Source: Devosia sp. (GTDB lineage Bacteria; Pseudomonadota; Alphaproteobacteria; Rhizobiales; Devosiaceae). From it: a stretch of DNA of 64,000 nucleotides. The stretch is from contig NZ_JANQAH010000007.1 in the NCBI RefSeq assembly GCF_024707125.1, positions 186,001 to 250,000 of the forward strand. The letters run 5' to 3'. The position numbers were made by a program, and so were the translations under genes. Below the pieces are notes generated by a model that worked only from the letters and a program-made list of their open reading frames with translations, was not told the origin of the DNA and did not search any database. Shown piece by piece: positions 49,781 to 57,579 of this stretch. Position 1 is the stretch's first letter. Every line of letters starts with the position of its first letter.

Positions 49781-50497
49781 TCACGGCGAGATGCCGCGAA
49801 GGGCGGTCAGCTCGCCATCACCCGTCAGCGGCTCTCCGGCACCGACCGACTCCAGATAGGAGTCCAGTACTTCAAAACCTGACGCGGGCCGGTAGTTACC
49901 GTCTTCATTCGCGGTCGCGAGCGCAAGTTGAACGGCCCAGGACGAGCCGGCGCGGCAGGAGACGACGAGATAACTTGCGCTGCCTTGGGTTTCGAATTCG
50001 CGGCAGACCTGTTGGTCGCCGTTGGTAAAGGTCGCGATTGGATTTATGACGGTACCGCTGGCCAAGGTAGTGGTGCCGCCAGAGGGCAGGGTGTTGAGCA
50101 CAACGGCAACCTCCTGGCCGCTCAGCTCGGCCATGGATGACGGCGTTTGAGATGCCTGCCATAGGCCGATGAACGGAATAACCACGACCAAAGCAACGAC
50201 TGCGGCAGCAAAGGCGCCCGCGGGATAGATCCAGTTGCTCCAAGAGAATTTCCAGAACGGCTTGCGCTCGGCCGTCTTGATCGTATGCCGCACGGCCGCT
50301 TCCAACTCCGGCGAGACAGGCGCAAGGAGTTCGTCAAACCCACGTCGAGCAAGCGCCGAACCGGTGACAAGGGCTTCGAGCCGCGTCGCAAGGGTCTCAT
50401 CGCTTTCAATGGCTTCGGCTACCTGCGAAAACTGTGGTTCATCGAGAACGCCATCTGCGAAGGCCATCAGGGTTTCGTCGGAAAAATCGCGCTGCAT
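49781..50497 (-). CDS. transmembrane anti-sigma factor for the adjacent ECF sigma
   Basis: The protein has 238 residues from the ATG at 50497 (AAGGA upstream); the longer frame overlaps the sigma gene in an uncharacteristic way. An N-terminal cytoplasmic domain (MQRDFSDETLMAFADGVLDE, PQFSQVAEAIESDETLATRL) of the alphaproteobacterial anti-sigma type lacks the zinc-binding HxxxCxxC motif. One transmembrane helix (about 88-112, WIYPAGAFAAAVVALVVVIP) leads to a periplasmic domain with two cysteines (VCREFETQGSASYLVVSCRA). It follows the sigma gene by 11 bp. The trigger is likely an envelope signal sensed outside. Confidence 0.82.
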   Translation of the reverse strand: MQRDFSDETLMAFADGVLDEPQFSQVAEAIESDETLATRLEALVTGSALARRGFDELLAPVSPELEAAVRHTIKTAERKPFWKFSWSNWIYPAGAFAAAVVALVVVIPFIGLWQASQTPSSMAELSGQEVAVVLNTLPSGGTTTLASGTVINPIATFTNGDQQVCREFETQGSASYLVVSCRAGSSWAVQLALATANEDGNYRPASGFEVLDSYLESVGAGEPLTGDGELTALRGISP

Positions 50498-50508
50498 GCT
50501 TTGGTCCT

Positions 50509-51009
50509 TCACAGCAATTGCCCCGCTTCTATGCCGACATCCTCGGCGAGTTTTCGACGGGCCCGCGCAAGCCGGCTCATGACGGTGCCAATGGGCAGGT
50601 CGAGCACCTCGGCCGCGTCGCGATAGCTCAGCTCTTCCACGCATACCAGCAGCAGCAATTCGCGCTGGTCCTGCGGCAGGCGGCCGATGGCCTCCATAGT
50701 CTTTTTCAGCACCAGGCGGTTTTCCGGAATGGAGGCGCCATCGAACGCTCCAATATCGCTGTGCTCGACGATGTCGATCTCCTCGCCCCGCGTCTTCTGG
50801 CGGCGAAGTCGGTCGATCCAGCTATTGCGCAGGATACGAAACATCCAGGCATCAAAGGAGAGGTCAAGCGTTTGACGCTGGCTGGCCAGGGCCTTTTCAC
50901 AGGCGGTCTGCACGAGATCGTCTGCGATGTCGCCCACCTTGCAAAGGGCGAGCGCATAGCGCCGAAGGCGCGGCAGCATGGGGACGAGGCTGGAAGCTAT
51001 GGTGCTCAT
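50509..51009 (-). CDS. ECF sigma factor
   Basis: This 166-residue protein has two sigma domains: region 2 (KVGDIADDLVQTACEKALAS, DAWMFRILRNSWIDRLR) and region 4 (LPQDQRELLLLVCVEELSYR, DAAEVLDLPIGTVMSRLARA). I chose the ATG at 51009 (MSTIASSLVPMLPRLRRYAL); the longer frame runs into the divergent protease gene. The ATG lies only about 10 bp after the -10 element of its own promoter and has no ribosome site, so the mRNA may be leaderless. With the anti-sigma gene it is the control pair for the next 3 kb. Confidence 0.88.
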   Translation of the reverse strand: MSTIASSLVPMLPRLRRYALALCKVGDIADDLVQTACEKALASQRQTLDLSFDAWMFRILRNSWIDRLRRQKTRGEEIDIVEHSDIGAFDGASIPENRLVLKKTMEAIGRLPQDQRELLLLVCVEELSYRDAAEVLDLPIGTVMSRLARARRKLAEDVGIEAGQLL

Positions 51010-51018
51010 ATGCTGCAA

Positions 51019-51044
51019 GACGGATGGGTGATGGGGTTTATTCC
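51019..51044 (-). promoter_or_regulatory. ECF-type promoter of the sigma/anti-sigma genes
   Basis: On the minus strand, GGAATA (51044-51039), a 16-bp spacer and CGTC (51022-51019). The same pattern precedes three more genes of the block, so it is probably the autoregulated site of this sigma factor. Confidence 0.65.
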
Positions 51045-51073
51045 CGCGCCTGTCGCTTTTTTGTGTGCTGCAT

Positions 51074-51098
51074 AGAATATTCTGATGTCTCAGACGTC
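51074..51098 (+). promoter_or_regulatory. ECF-type promoter of the S8 protease gene
   Basis: AGAATA (51074-51079), 15-bp spacer, CGTC (51095-51098). One base differs from GGAATA. It lies 38 bp before the protease start. Confidence 0.6.
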
Positions 51099-51135
51099 TA
51101 GCCTTGCAAGACCCGATTGTTGAAGGAAGCGCATA

Positions 51136-52422
51136 TTGTCCAGTCCCACCACTTCGCTCCGCGCCTTGCTTGTCGCGCTCGGTCTCGTTGCAGTCCCCGG
51201 GCTCCTCGCCGCGCCCATTCTCGTTGCCTCGGCCTATGCGCAGGATGACGACGACGATGATGGCGGTGACGATGACGATTGGGACTCGGGTTCGAGCGAC
51301 GACGACGATGATGACGACGAGCCATGGATGGGCGGCCGGATCGTTCGGCGTCCCGCGCCGGTGGCTGTGCCATTGCCAGAGCAGGCCGACGATCAAGTGG
51401 TGGTCGCAAGTCTCGATGCTGCGGGCAGGGACGTCCTGCTCGCCGCCGGGTTTCTGGTCGTCTCGGAAAGCAGTGGCCGGCTGCTGCTGGAATTACCCGA
51501 CGATCTCGATGTCGAAGCGGCCCTGACCGCGGTGCGCAAAGCCTCGCCCGAAGCGCTCGTCGCGCCCAATTCTTATTATCGGAGCCAGGCGGTCCCCATC
51601 GGATGCGAAGGCGCCATGTGCGAACATTGGGAGGCGGTCGATTGGCCGCCCGTTTCCGTCGGCACCACCTGCGTTTTCTCGCCTCATATCGGCGTCATCG
51701 ATACCGGCGTTAATCTGGACCATCCGATGCTGAGCGAAGCGCGCCTGACGCTCGAGACGATCGGCAATGTGGATGCGGAGCCATCGGAGTTGAAGCACGG
51801 CACCGCCGTCGTCGCCATGTTCGTTGGCAGCGGTCGGGTCCCCGGCCTGGCGCCCGCTGCAGAGGTGTTGGTTATCGATCCCTTCGGCCGCGTTGGTCAG
51901 GATGAGCGAAGCGATGTATTCGCCTTGGCGGACGCAATCGATCGTCTGGCCACGGCTCAGGTCGATGTCGCGAGCCTCAGCCTTGCCGGGCCCGACAATG
52001 CCATTCTCGCCGATGCCATTTCTCGAATTCAGACTGCCGGCATCCCGGTCGTCGCCGCAGTCGGCAATGCAGGGCCGCAGGCCGAGGCGATGTATCCCGC
52101 CGCCTATCCCGATGTCGTCGCGGTCACCGCCGTCGACCGCCGGCAAAACATCTATCGCCGGGCAGTGCAGGGCGAGCATGTGAGTTTTGCCGCGCCCGGC
52201 GTCGATATTTCCACGGCGGCCTCGATCTCGGGCATCCGCCCACAGACGGGCACGTCCTTCGCCGTACCTTTCGTCACGACGGCGCTGGCCGCAGCCCTGG
52301 CCAAGGGTGTTGAGCCGCCGGCCGCCATGGATGCACTCGCCGCGGCCAGCCTCGATCTCGGTGAGCCCGGCCGGGACGCGGTTTTCGGCTGGGGGCTGGT
52401 GCGCATCCCGTCGCCCTGCTGA
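51136..52422 (+). CDS. secreted S8 (subtilisin-like) serine protease with Asp-rich N-terminus
   Basis: The protein has 428 residues from a TTG at 51136 with GAAGGAAG 7 nt before it. A Sec signal peptide (about 1-35, ending SAYAQ) is followed by an Asp/Gly run at 37-65. The catalytic triad is Asp189 (GVIDTGVN), His221 (KHGTAVVAMF) and Ser374 (GTSFAVPFVT). The region 66-185 may be a prodomain or binding domain, with Cys residues in IGCEGAMCEHW. The Asp run resembles the tail of the secreted peptide at 53688-53945. It is divergent from the ECF sigma gene and has the same promoter pattern. Confidence 0.9.
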   Translation: MSSPTTSLRALLVALGLVAVPGLLAAPILVASAYAQDDDDDDGGDDDDWDSGSSDDDDDDDEPWMGGRIVRRPAPVAVPLPEQADDQVVVASLDAAGRDVLLAAGFLVVSESSGRLLLELPDDLDVEAALTAVRKASPEALVAPNSYYRSQAVPIGCEGAMCEHWEAVDWPPVSVGTTCVFSPHIGVIDTGVNLDHPMLSEARLTLETIGNVDAEPSELKHGTAVVAMFVGSGRVPGLAPAAEVLVIDPFGRVGQDERSDVFALADAIDRLATAQVDVASLSLAGPDNAILADAISRIQTAGIPVVAAVGNAGPQAEAMYPAAYPDVVAVTAVDRRQNIYRRAVQGEHVSFAAPGVDISTAASISGIRPQTGTSFAVPFVTTALAAALAKGVEPPAAMDALAAASLDLGEPGRDAVFGWGLVRIPSPC

Positions 52423-52424
52423 TT

Positions 52425-53129
52425 TCAGCGGGCAGCGCGGGCAAAGCGCCGGTACCAGCCGCTGCTCGCGATCGTATTGCGCGACACTTTATGGCGCTCG
52501 GCAGCCTCGCTGCGGGTTTCGCTGCCGATCTCGGCTTCGATCATGGTGCTGTCGCGCCTGAACGGGATCACCTGGATCAGCGGCGTACCCTTTTCGATTT
52601 CGTGAAGGCCATCGGCGCCACGCGCGAAGAACGGAAAATGGATCGGGGCGACATAGGTGTCGGTGTCGACGATCCCGGCCACCGGCTCGAAGACCGGATT
52701 GGGCCGGTTCAGCAGTGGCACAAACAGACAGCTCCACCCCTTGGGCGTGCGAATGGACCAATAATTGTGGAACTTGCAGGGCGGCATATCGCCTTGGGGA
52801 TGACCGGCAACCTGATGGCTGCCGTGATTGCTCACCATCGTCCTGTCAAAATCCCAGCCTGCCGTGACCGTCTTGCCGCCATCGCGGATTTCAAGGCGCA
52901 CAGTAGCGGCCAGCGGAATGATGTAGCCAGTCACCATCGCATCGAGGAAAGGCATGCACCGCTTGACCGTGAGGCCGGTATCATTGGGCGCCAGCTTGCT
53001 CTGGTCGACGGCGGGGAGTTTGCGGAACCAGTCGGGCAGGTGGCTTTTTGATGGAATGGGCGGAGCGATGACGCCCTCGTCTTCCGGCGTGCAGAGAAAG
53101 CGGATCTTGGCTTTTGGGCTGGCGAACAT
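52425..53129 (-). CDS. uncharacterised cytoplasmic protein (DUF6065-like?)
   Basis: The protein has 234 residues from the ATG at 53129 (AAGGAA upstream). No signal peptide or membrane helix. Notable stretches are IRFLCTPEDEGVIAPPIPSK, LPDWFRKLPAVDQSK, the block TVKRCMPFLDAMVTGYIIPL and DRTMVSNHGSHQVAGH. The CMPFLDA...GYIIPL block recalls a family I believe is listed as DUF6065, but I am not sure. The C-terminus is basic (SGWYRRFARAAR). It has a clear copy of the ECF promoter pattern and lies between the protease and the Asn/Ser gene, so it is probably in the regulon. Function unknown. Confidence 0.6.
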   Translation of the reverse strand: MFASPKAKIRFLCTPEDEGVIAPPIPSKSHLPDWFRKLPAVDQSKLAPNDTGLTVKRCMPFLDAMVTGYIIPLAATVRLEIRDGGKTVTAGWDFDRTMVSNHGSHQVAGHPQGDMPPCKFHNYWSIRTPKGWSCLFVPLLNRPNPVFEPVAGIVDTDTYVAPIHFPFFARGADGLHEIEKGTPLIQVIPFRRDSTMIEAEIGSETRSEAAERHKVSRNTIASSGWYRRFARAAR

Positions 53130-53157
53130 GGCGAGTTCCTTCGTTCTATGCTCGCAA

Positions 53158-53182
53158 GACGCAGGGGCTCGCCGTTTATTCC
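53158..53182 (-). promoter_or_regulatory. ECF-type promoter of the uncharacterised gene
   Basis: Minus strand: GGAATA (53182-53177), 15-bp spacer, CGTC (53161-53158). It is 28 bp before the gene start and within 25 bp of the divergent copy at 53207. Confidence 0.7.
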
Positions 53183-53206
53183 CTTCTGCGGCAACGAAAA
53201 ATTTCG

Positions 53207-53231
53207 GGAATAGACTGCGCTGTCCTGCGTC
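53207..53231 (+). promoter_or_regulatory. ECF-type promoter of the Asn/Ser-repeat gene
   Basis: GGAATA (53207-53212), 15-bp spacer, CGTC (53228-53231). It is a mirror partner to the site at 53158-53182 and 47 bp before the gene start. Confidence 0.7.
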
Positions 53232-53278
53232 TTTCCCTGTGGAGCGACATGGCTCCGAGCAGAAAAAGGACATGTCCA

Positions 53279-53671
53279 ATGGGCAAGACCATTACCATCA
53301 CCACCCTGGCCGTTGCCGGCCTCATGGCAGCGAATGCGCCGGCCCAGGCCTATGGCGTCGCCGACCCCGTACCGGTATTTACCCCAGCCCAGAACCTGCA
53401 GGTCGCCGACTCCAGGCGGAGCGGGCTGCTGTACGACGTCAACAACGGCACCTGGAAGAACCATTTGGGGTCGAGCTCCAATTCAAGCAGCAACTCGTCT
53501 TCCAACTCCAACTCGAATAGTTCGTCGAATTCGAGCTCCAACAGCTCGTCCAACTCCAGCAGCAACAGTTCCTCGAATTCGTCGAGCAACTCGTCTTCCA
53601 ATTCGAGCAGCAATTCCTCGTCGAACTCGAGTTCGAACTCCTCGTCCAACTCGTCCGACGACGATGATTGA
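53279..53671 (+). CDS. secreted Asn/Ser-repeat protein
   Basis: The protein has 130 residues from the ATG at 53279 (AAGGA upstream). A Sec signal peptide (1-24, ending APAQAYG) is followed by about 40 ordinary residues (PVPVFTPAQNLQVADSRRSG, LLYDVNNGTWKNHLG), then about 60 residues of nearly pure Asn-Ser-Ser-Ser units, and finally four Asp. The codons of the repeat vary (AGC, TCG, TCC), so the protein repeat is kept by selection or grew long ago. I know no family for it. It shares the acidic tail with the next gene, 16 bp downstream, and probably with the protease N-terminus. Confidence 0.75.
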   Translation: MGKTITITTLAVAGLMAANAPAQAYGVADPVPVFTPAQNLQVADSRRSGLLYDVNNGTWKNHLGSSSNSSSNSSSNSNSNSSSNSSSNSSSNSSSNSSSNSSSNSSSNSSSNSSSNSSSNSSSNSSDDDD

Positions 53672-53687
53672 TAGCGGAACCTAAATC

Positions 53688-53945
53688 ATGAAGACCATTT
53701 TCAAGTCGATCGGCATCGGTTTCGCCATGTTGCTCGTGACCCCAAGCGTCAGCTTTGGACTGGGGATCGAAGCAGTGCAGGCCATCGTGCCGGAACCTGA
53801 AGCCCGCAATATCCTCGTTGCCGACGACGACCGCCCGTTCTGGTGGCGCCATGGCAGCCCTGCCTGGCAGAGTGGCGACGACGACTGGGACGACGACGAT
53901 GACGATCGTTGGGACGATGACGACGACGATAATGACGACGACTGA
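53688..53945 (+). CDS. small secreted protein with poly-Asp tail
   Basis: This 85-residue protein has a Sec signal peptide (about 1-32, ending EAVQA) followed by PEPEARNILVADDDRPFWWR, HGSPAWQSG, then a tail of Asp broken only by W, R and N (DDDWDDDDDDRWDDDDDDND). Net charge is strongly negative, consistent with metal-ion or cationic-surface binding. The gene has no obvious own promoter and follows the Asn/Ser gene by 16 bp, so the two are likely co-transcribed. I know of no named family. Confidence 0.7.
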   Translation: MKTIFKSIGIGFAMLLVTPSVSFGLGIEAVQAIVPEPEARNILVADDDRPFWWRHGSPAWQSGDDDWDDDDDDRWDDDDDDNDDD

Positions 53946-54032
53946 TCGTCAGGTGCATTCGCGCGGTGGCGCGGATGCACAGTCTTTTCGATATTCGCTA
54001 TTTTCGCCTGTCTGGTGCAGCAGATCGCCTGA

Positions 54033-55055
54033 TCACATCTTCTGCGGCGGTGCAGAACTGCGGCGCGCCACCAGTCGGGGGTGGACTAGGAAGTGTTCGG
54101 CCTTCTGTCGCCCCTCGATCCTTTCGACCAGAAGCCTTGTGGCCTGCAGTCCAAGTTGCTCGCCCGACTGGTCGATGCTCGTCAGCGAGTTCTGGTCGAA
54201 AGCGCAGTACATGGTGTTATCATGGCCGATGACCCCCACCTCTCGTGGGACGGCAAGGCCGCTTATGCCGGCAACGCTGAGGGCCTCGAGCGCCACATAG
54301 TCGGTCCAGCAGAATATTGCGTCCTTTCGTCCGGAGCCGGACAAGAGACGCTGCGCGGCACCCTGAATTTCGCGCAGGTTCTGCGGCGTGCGGACGATCT
54401 CGATGTTCTTGCCGAGGTCTGCCGCTTTCATGGCCTCGATATAGCCTTCCTCACGCCGCTGGATCACGGTGCCGTTCGTGGAGTCGAGGCTGAGCATGGC
54501 AATCTTGCGGTAGCCGTTTTCGACGAAGTGGCGCACGGCGAGACGGCCGCTTTCAGCGTCGTCATTGTTGACCGTATCGAAAGCCGAGACTTCGGGTAGA
54601 TGATGGCCAATGAGGACCAGCGGAATTCTCGCGGCCAACGCCGAAAGGGCCTGGGACGTACTGACGCTGCCGACGATGATCAGGCCATCGAGCTGCATGC
54701 TGGTCATGGACTGAACAAGGGCAGCCTCCGACGAATGCTGCACGATGCCCTGGACCATTTGGTAGGTGGTGCGTTCAAGCGCCGATGAGATGCCTGCCAG
54801 GATGTCGGCAAAGAATGGATTGCGCATGTCGGGGAAGATCACGCCGATGACGAAGGTCCTGCCGCCGCTGATCCCTCGTGCAGACATGCTGGGCGTGTAG
54901 CCGAGCTTGGCAATCGAGACGTTCACCTTTTCGCGCAGTGCATCGCTGACGCCATAGGCGTTGCGCAGGACCTTCGAGACTGCGGAAAACGAGACGCCAG
55001 CGTCCTTTGCAACGTCATGGATGGTGACGCTTTTTTCTCGCGGGGCCTTGGCCAT
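54033..55055 (-). CDS. LacI-family repressor of the rhamnosidase locus
   Basis: The protein has 340 residues from the ATG at 55055 (MAKAPREKSVTIHDVAKDAG; a longer frame to 55091 is less likely). HTH and hinge: VTIHDVAKDAGVSFSAVSKV, LRNAYGVSD. The sugar-binding domain is of normal length. It is divergent from the GH78/ABC operon and presumably represses it. Two 14-bp tandem repeats at 55131-55158 (GTACAAC-n2-TGCAC) lie in the gap and are likely operators. Confidence 0.9.
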   Translation of the reverse strand: MAKAPREKSVTIHDVAKDAGVSFSAVSKVLRNAYGVSDALREKVNVSIAKLGYTPSMSARGISGGRTFVIGVIFPDMRNPFFADILAGISSALERTTYQMVQGIVQHSSEAALVQSMTSMQLDGLIIVGSVSTSQALSALAARIPLVLIGHHLPEVSAFDTVNNDDAESGRLAVRHFVENGYRKIAMLSLDSTNGTVIQRREEGYIEAMKAADLGKNIEIVRTPQNLREIQGAAQRLLSGSGRKDAIFCWTDYVALEALSVAGISGLAVPREVGVIGHDNTMYCAFDQNSLTSIDQSGEQLGLQATRLLVERIEGRQKAEHFLVHPRLVARRSSAPPQKM

Positions 55056-55130
55056 TGCCGGCTCTCTTTCATCAATTTCTGCGCCGCACAATGTGCCGAT
55101 AAAATTCCCTCTTGCAATCCAAACTTAGTT

Positions 55131-55158
55131 GTACAACGTTGCACGTACAACACTGCAC
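55131..55158. promoter_or_regulatory. tandem LacI-type operator half-sites
   Basis: GTACAACGTTGCAC (55131-55144) and GTACAACACTGCAC (55145-55158) are adjacent direct repeats differing at two positions. A larger inverted repeat GTTGTAC ... GTACAAC overlaps the first. They lie between the repressor and the rhamnosidase gene. Confidence 0.6.
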
Positions 55159-55194
55159 ACTGACGCGAACAAACGCGCCAGGGAGGAATTCATC

Positions 55195-57552
55195 TTGAAC
55201 GACATGACGTTGCCGCGCTCGGCTGCGAACCCTTTTGCTCGCCCTGATGGCTGGACCGCTCGCATGATCCACCCGCTGTCCGATCAAGGCGTCGGGCGCG
55301 CCGGCTCGTTCGTATCGACGTCGTTCGAACTCGCGGACGTCCAGGGCTCCGAGACGCTGTTCGTCACCGCCTGGGGCCTTTACCGCGCCTCGATCAATGG
55401 TCGCCGGGTCGGCGCCGAAGTGCTTTCACCAGGCTGGACCAATTACGACGCCCGCCTTGCCATCCAGGAATATGCCGTAGCGGACCTGTTGAAGCCCGGC
55501 ACGAACGTCATCGAGATTTCCCTGGGCGATGGCTGGTTTCGCTCGCCTTTGATGTGGACCGGCAATGGGCTCGCCAATATCTGGGGCGAAAAGATCGGTG
55601 CCTTTGCTGAGCTGCGGCGTGCGCCCGAAGGTCAGGTCCTGCTCGCAAGCGACGGCACTTGGCGGAGCGGCGAGACTGCGGTCCGGAAGTCGGGCATCTA
55701 TTTCGGCGAAACATACGACGCCAGGGTACGTTCAGCAGAAACGCACGGGGTAGAAGTTGTGGACTTCGATCAGCGCGTGCTGGTCGCGCAGGAATGTGCC
55801 CCGGTCCAGGAACTACAGGCGCTTCAGTCCATCCACTCCTGGCGCGATGCGGAAGGCCGGACGGTCTATGATTTCGGCCAAAATATCGGCGGCTACATTG
55901 CCTTTGCCGGCCATGGCGATGCGGGCGCCTCGGTTCTGTTCGAGCACGCCGAAATTCTCGACAAGGATGGCAATTTCTACAACGTCAATTTCCGCAGCGC
56001 CGAAGCCGTCGTCGAATACACCTTTGCGGGGCAGGGGACGGAAACCTACCGGCCAACCTTCACCTTCCAGGGTTTCCGCTACGCACGCGCCACGATCTCC
56101 GGCACTGCCACTATCGACGCGATTGAAGCGATCCCGATCACTTCGGTACCCAATCCGACGGCAAGCTTCACCTCCGCCAATCCACTGGTAGATCGCCTGG
56201 TCCAGAACACCATCTGGTCGCAGCGTGGCAATTTCATCGACATCCCCACTGATTGTCCGCAGCGCGATGAGCGGCTCGGATGGACTGGCGACGCGCAGGT
56301 TTTTGCACCCACGGCCTGCTTCCTTGCTGACAGCCACGCCTTCCTCGCAAAATTCGTCCGCGAGATGATTGTCGACCAGGACCCCGACGGCGCTATCGCC
56401 CACGTCTCGCCCAATCCGCTGCGGTTGAAGCGGCCACCGGACGGCAGCACATTCAGCGGCTCGACTGGTTGGGGCGACGCCATCAGCGTCATCCCCTGGA
56501 CCCTGTTCACCCATTACGCCGATCGCGCCATCCTCGAAGAAGCCTTCTCGGCAATGAAGCGCTGGAACGACTATGTCTGGGCGATCAGCGATGGCCCCAT
56601 CGTTCGTCCGCCCTCGGGCTGGGGCGTGAAGGGTTTTAGTTTCGGGGACTGGCTGCAGCCGCAGAACGACCATCTCAAGGCCGTGCCGACGATGGGCGAC
56701 GATGCCGCCGCCACGATCTATCTCTATATCTCGTCGGCCCAGATTGCCCGCATTGCCGAGACGATCGGTCGGCCTGAGGAAGCGAGGTACTTCGCGGCGC
56801 GAGCCGAAGTCGTGAAGGCGGCGTTCGCCTGCGAGTTTATCACGCCGGCCGGACGCCTGCTTTACGACGATCAAAGCTCCTACGCGTTGGCATTCCTTCA
56901 TGACCTGATCCCGGAGCAGCACATCGAGGCTGCGAAGAAATGGTTCAAGGCAACGATCGCCCGCGCCCGCGGCCGGATCGGCACCGGCTTCATCGGCACG
57001 CCGGCGCTGCTGCCCGCTCTCGTGAAGATCGGCGAACCCGAACTGGCTGCCAGTGTCTTCCTGCAGGAAGAAGTGCCGGGCTGGCTGGCGCAGGTGAAGC
57101 GTGGCGCGACGACCATCTGGGAGCGCTGGGATGGGATCAAGGCGGACGGTTCGATCTTCGAGCCGACCATGAACTCCTACAACCACTATGCCTATGGCGC
57201 CGTCTGCCAGTGGCTCTTCGAGGCGGTAGCGGGCTTCCGGCCGGACCCCGAGGCGCCCGGTTTTGAGCGCGTTGTCTTTGAGCCGATCATCATACCGAGC
57301 CTCTCGCCCGTCAGTGCCCATCACGACAGCGTCGCCGGCAGGGTCGCGGCCGACTGGGCGATCGAAGGCGACACCGTCACCTACACATTCACCGTACCGG
57401 ACCGCAGCGAGGGGAAGCTCGTGCTGTCGGACCGCTATTTCGAAATCTCGGTCGATGGCCGGCCGCTGGCCGCCATCGAGGGAGGGAAGGCGCGCTGCCA
57501 GGTCGCGCCCGGAACGCACACAGCCAGGTTCCGCATCAACTGGCATGCATGA
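55195..57552 (+). CDS. GH78 alpha-L-rhamnosidase
   Basis: The protein has 785 residues from the TTG at 55195, which has a good GGGAGGAA site; the ATG at 55204 is the alternative. N-terminal beta domain with W..YRASINGRRVG...LSPGWTNYDA, then the (alpha/alpha)6 catalytic domain with IPTDCPQRDERLGWTGDAQV, the GH78 signature. The C-terminal part contains the conserved TTIWERWDGIKADGSI block. There is no signal peptide, so it acts on imported rhamnosides. It is the first gene of a GH78-importer operon. Length is slightly shorter than the common 900-1000 residues. Confidence 0.93.
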   Translation: MNDMTLPRSAANPFARPDGWTARMIHPLSDQGVGRAGSFVSTSFELADVQGSETLFVTAWGLYRASINGRRVGAEVLSPGWTNYDARLAIQEYAVADLLKPGTNVIEISLGDGWFRSPLMWTGNGLANIWGEKIGAFAELRRAPEGQVLLASDGTWRSGETAVRKSGIYFGETYDARVRSAETHGVEVVDFDQRVLVAQECAPVQELQALQSIHSWRDAEGRTVYDFGQNIGGYIAFAGHGDAGASVLFEHAEILDKDGNFYNVNFRSAEAVVEYTFAGQGTETYRPTFTFQGFRYARATISGTATIDAIEAIPITSVPNPTASFTSANPLVDRLVQNTIWSQRGNFIDIPTDCPQRDERLGWTGDAQVFAPTACFLADSHAFLAKFVREMIVDQDPDGAIAHVSPNPLRLKRPPDGSTFSGSTGWGDAISVIPWTLFTHYADRAILEEAFSAMKRWNDYVWAISDGPIVRPPSGWGVKGFSFGDWLQPQNDHLKAVPTMGDDAAATIYLYISSAQIARIAETIGRPEEARYFAARAEVVKAAFACEFITPAGRLLYDDQSSYALAFLHDLIPEQHIEAAKKWFKATIARARGRIGTGFIGTPALLPALVKIGEPELAASVFLQEEVPGWLAQVKRGATTIWERWDGIKADGSIFEPTMNSYNHYAYGAVCQWLFEAVAGFRPDPEAPGFERVVFEPIIIPSLSPVSAHHDSVAGRVAADWAIEGDTVTYTFTVPDRSEGKLVLSDRYFEISVDGRPLAAIEGGKARCQVAPGTHTARFRINWHA

Positions 57553-57579
57553 AGCCCGAAAGGGGCAAGGGAGGAGTTT

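Noticed and set aside
52425..53129. Phage or transposon origin of the uncharacterised protein
   Set aside because: No integrase, terminal repeat or composition change is visible around it; the shared promoter pattern speaks for a resident gene.
53470..53660. Possible CRISPR or DNA satellite at the Asn/Ser repeat
   Set aside because: The repeat is in the protein frame with varied codons and no spacers; it is coding low complexity.
55813..57546. 577-codon frame antisense to the GH78 gene
   Set aside because: Shadow frame; the plus strand holds clear GH78 motifs.
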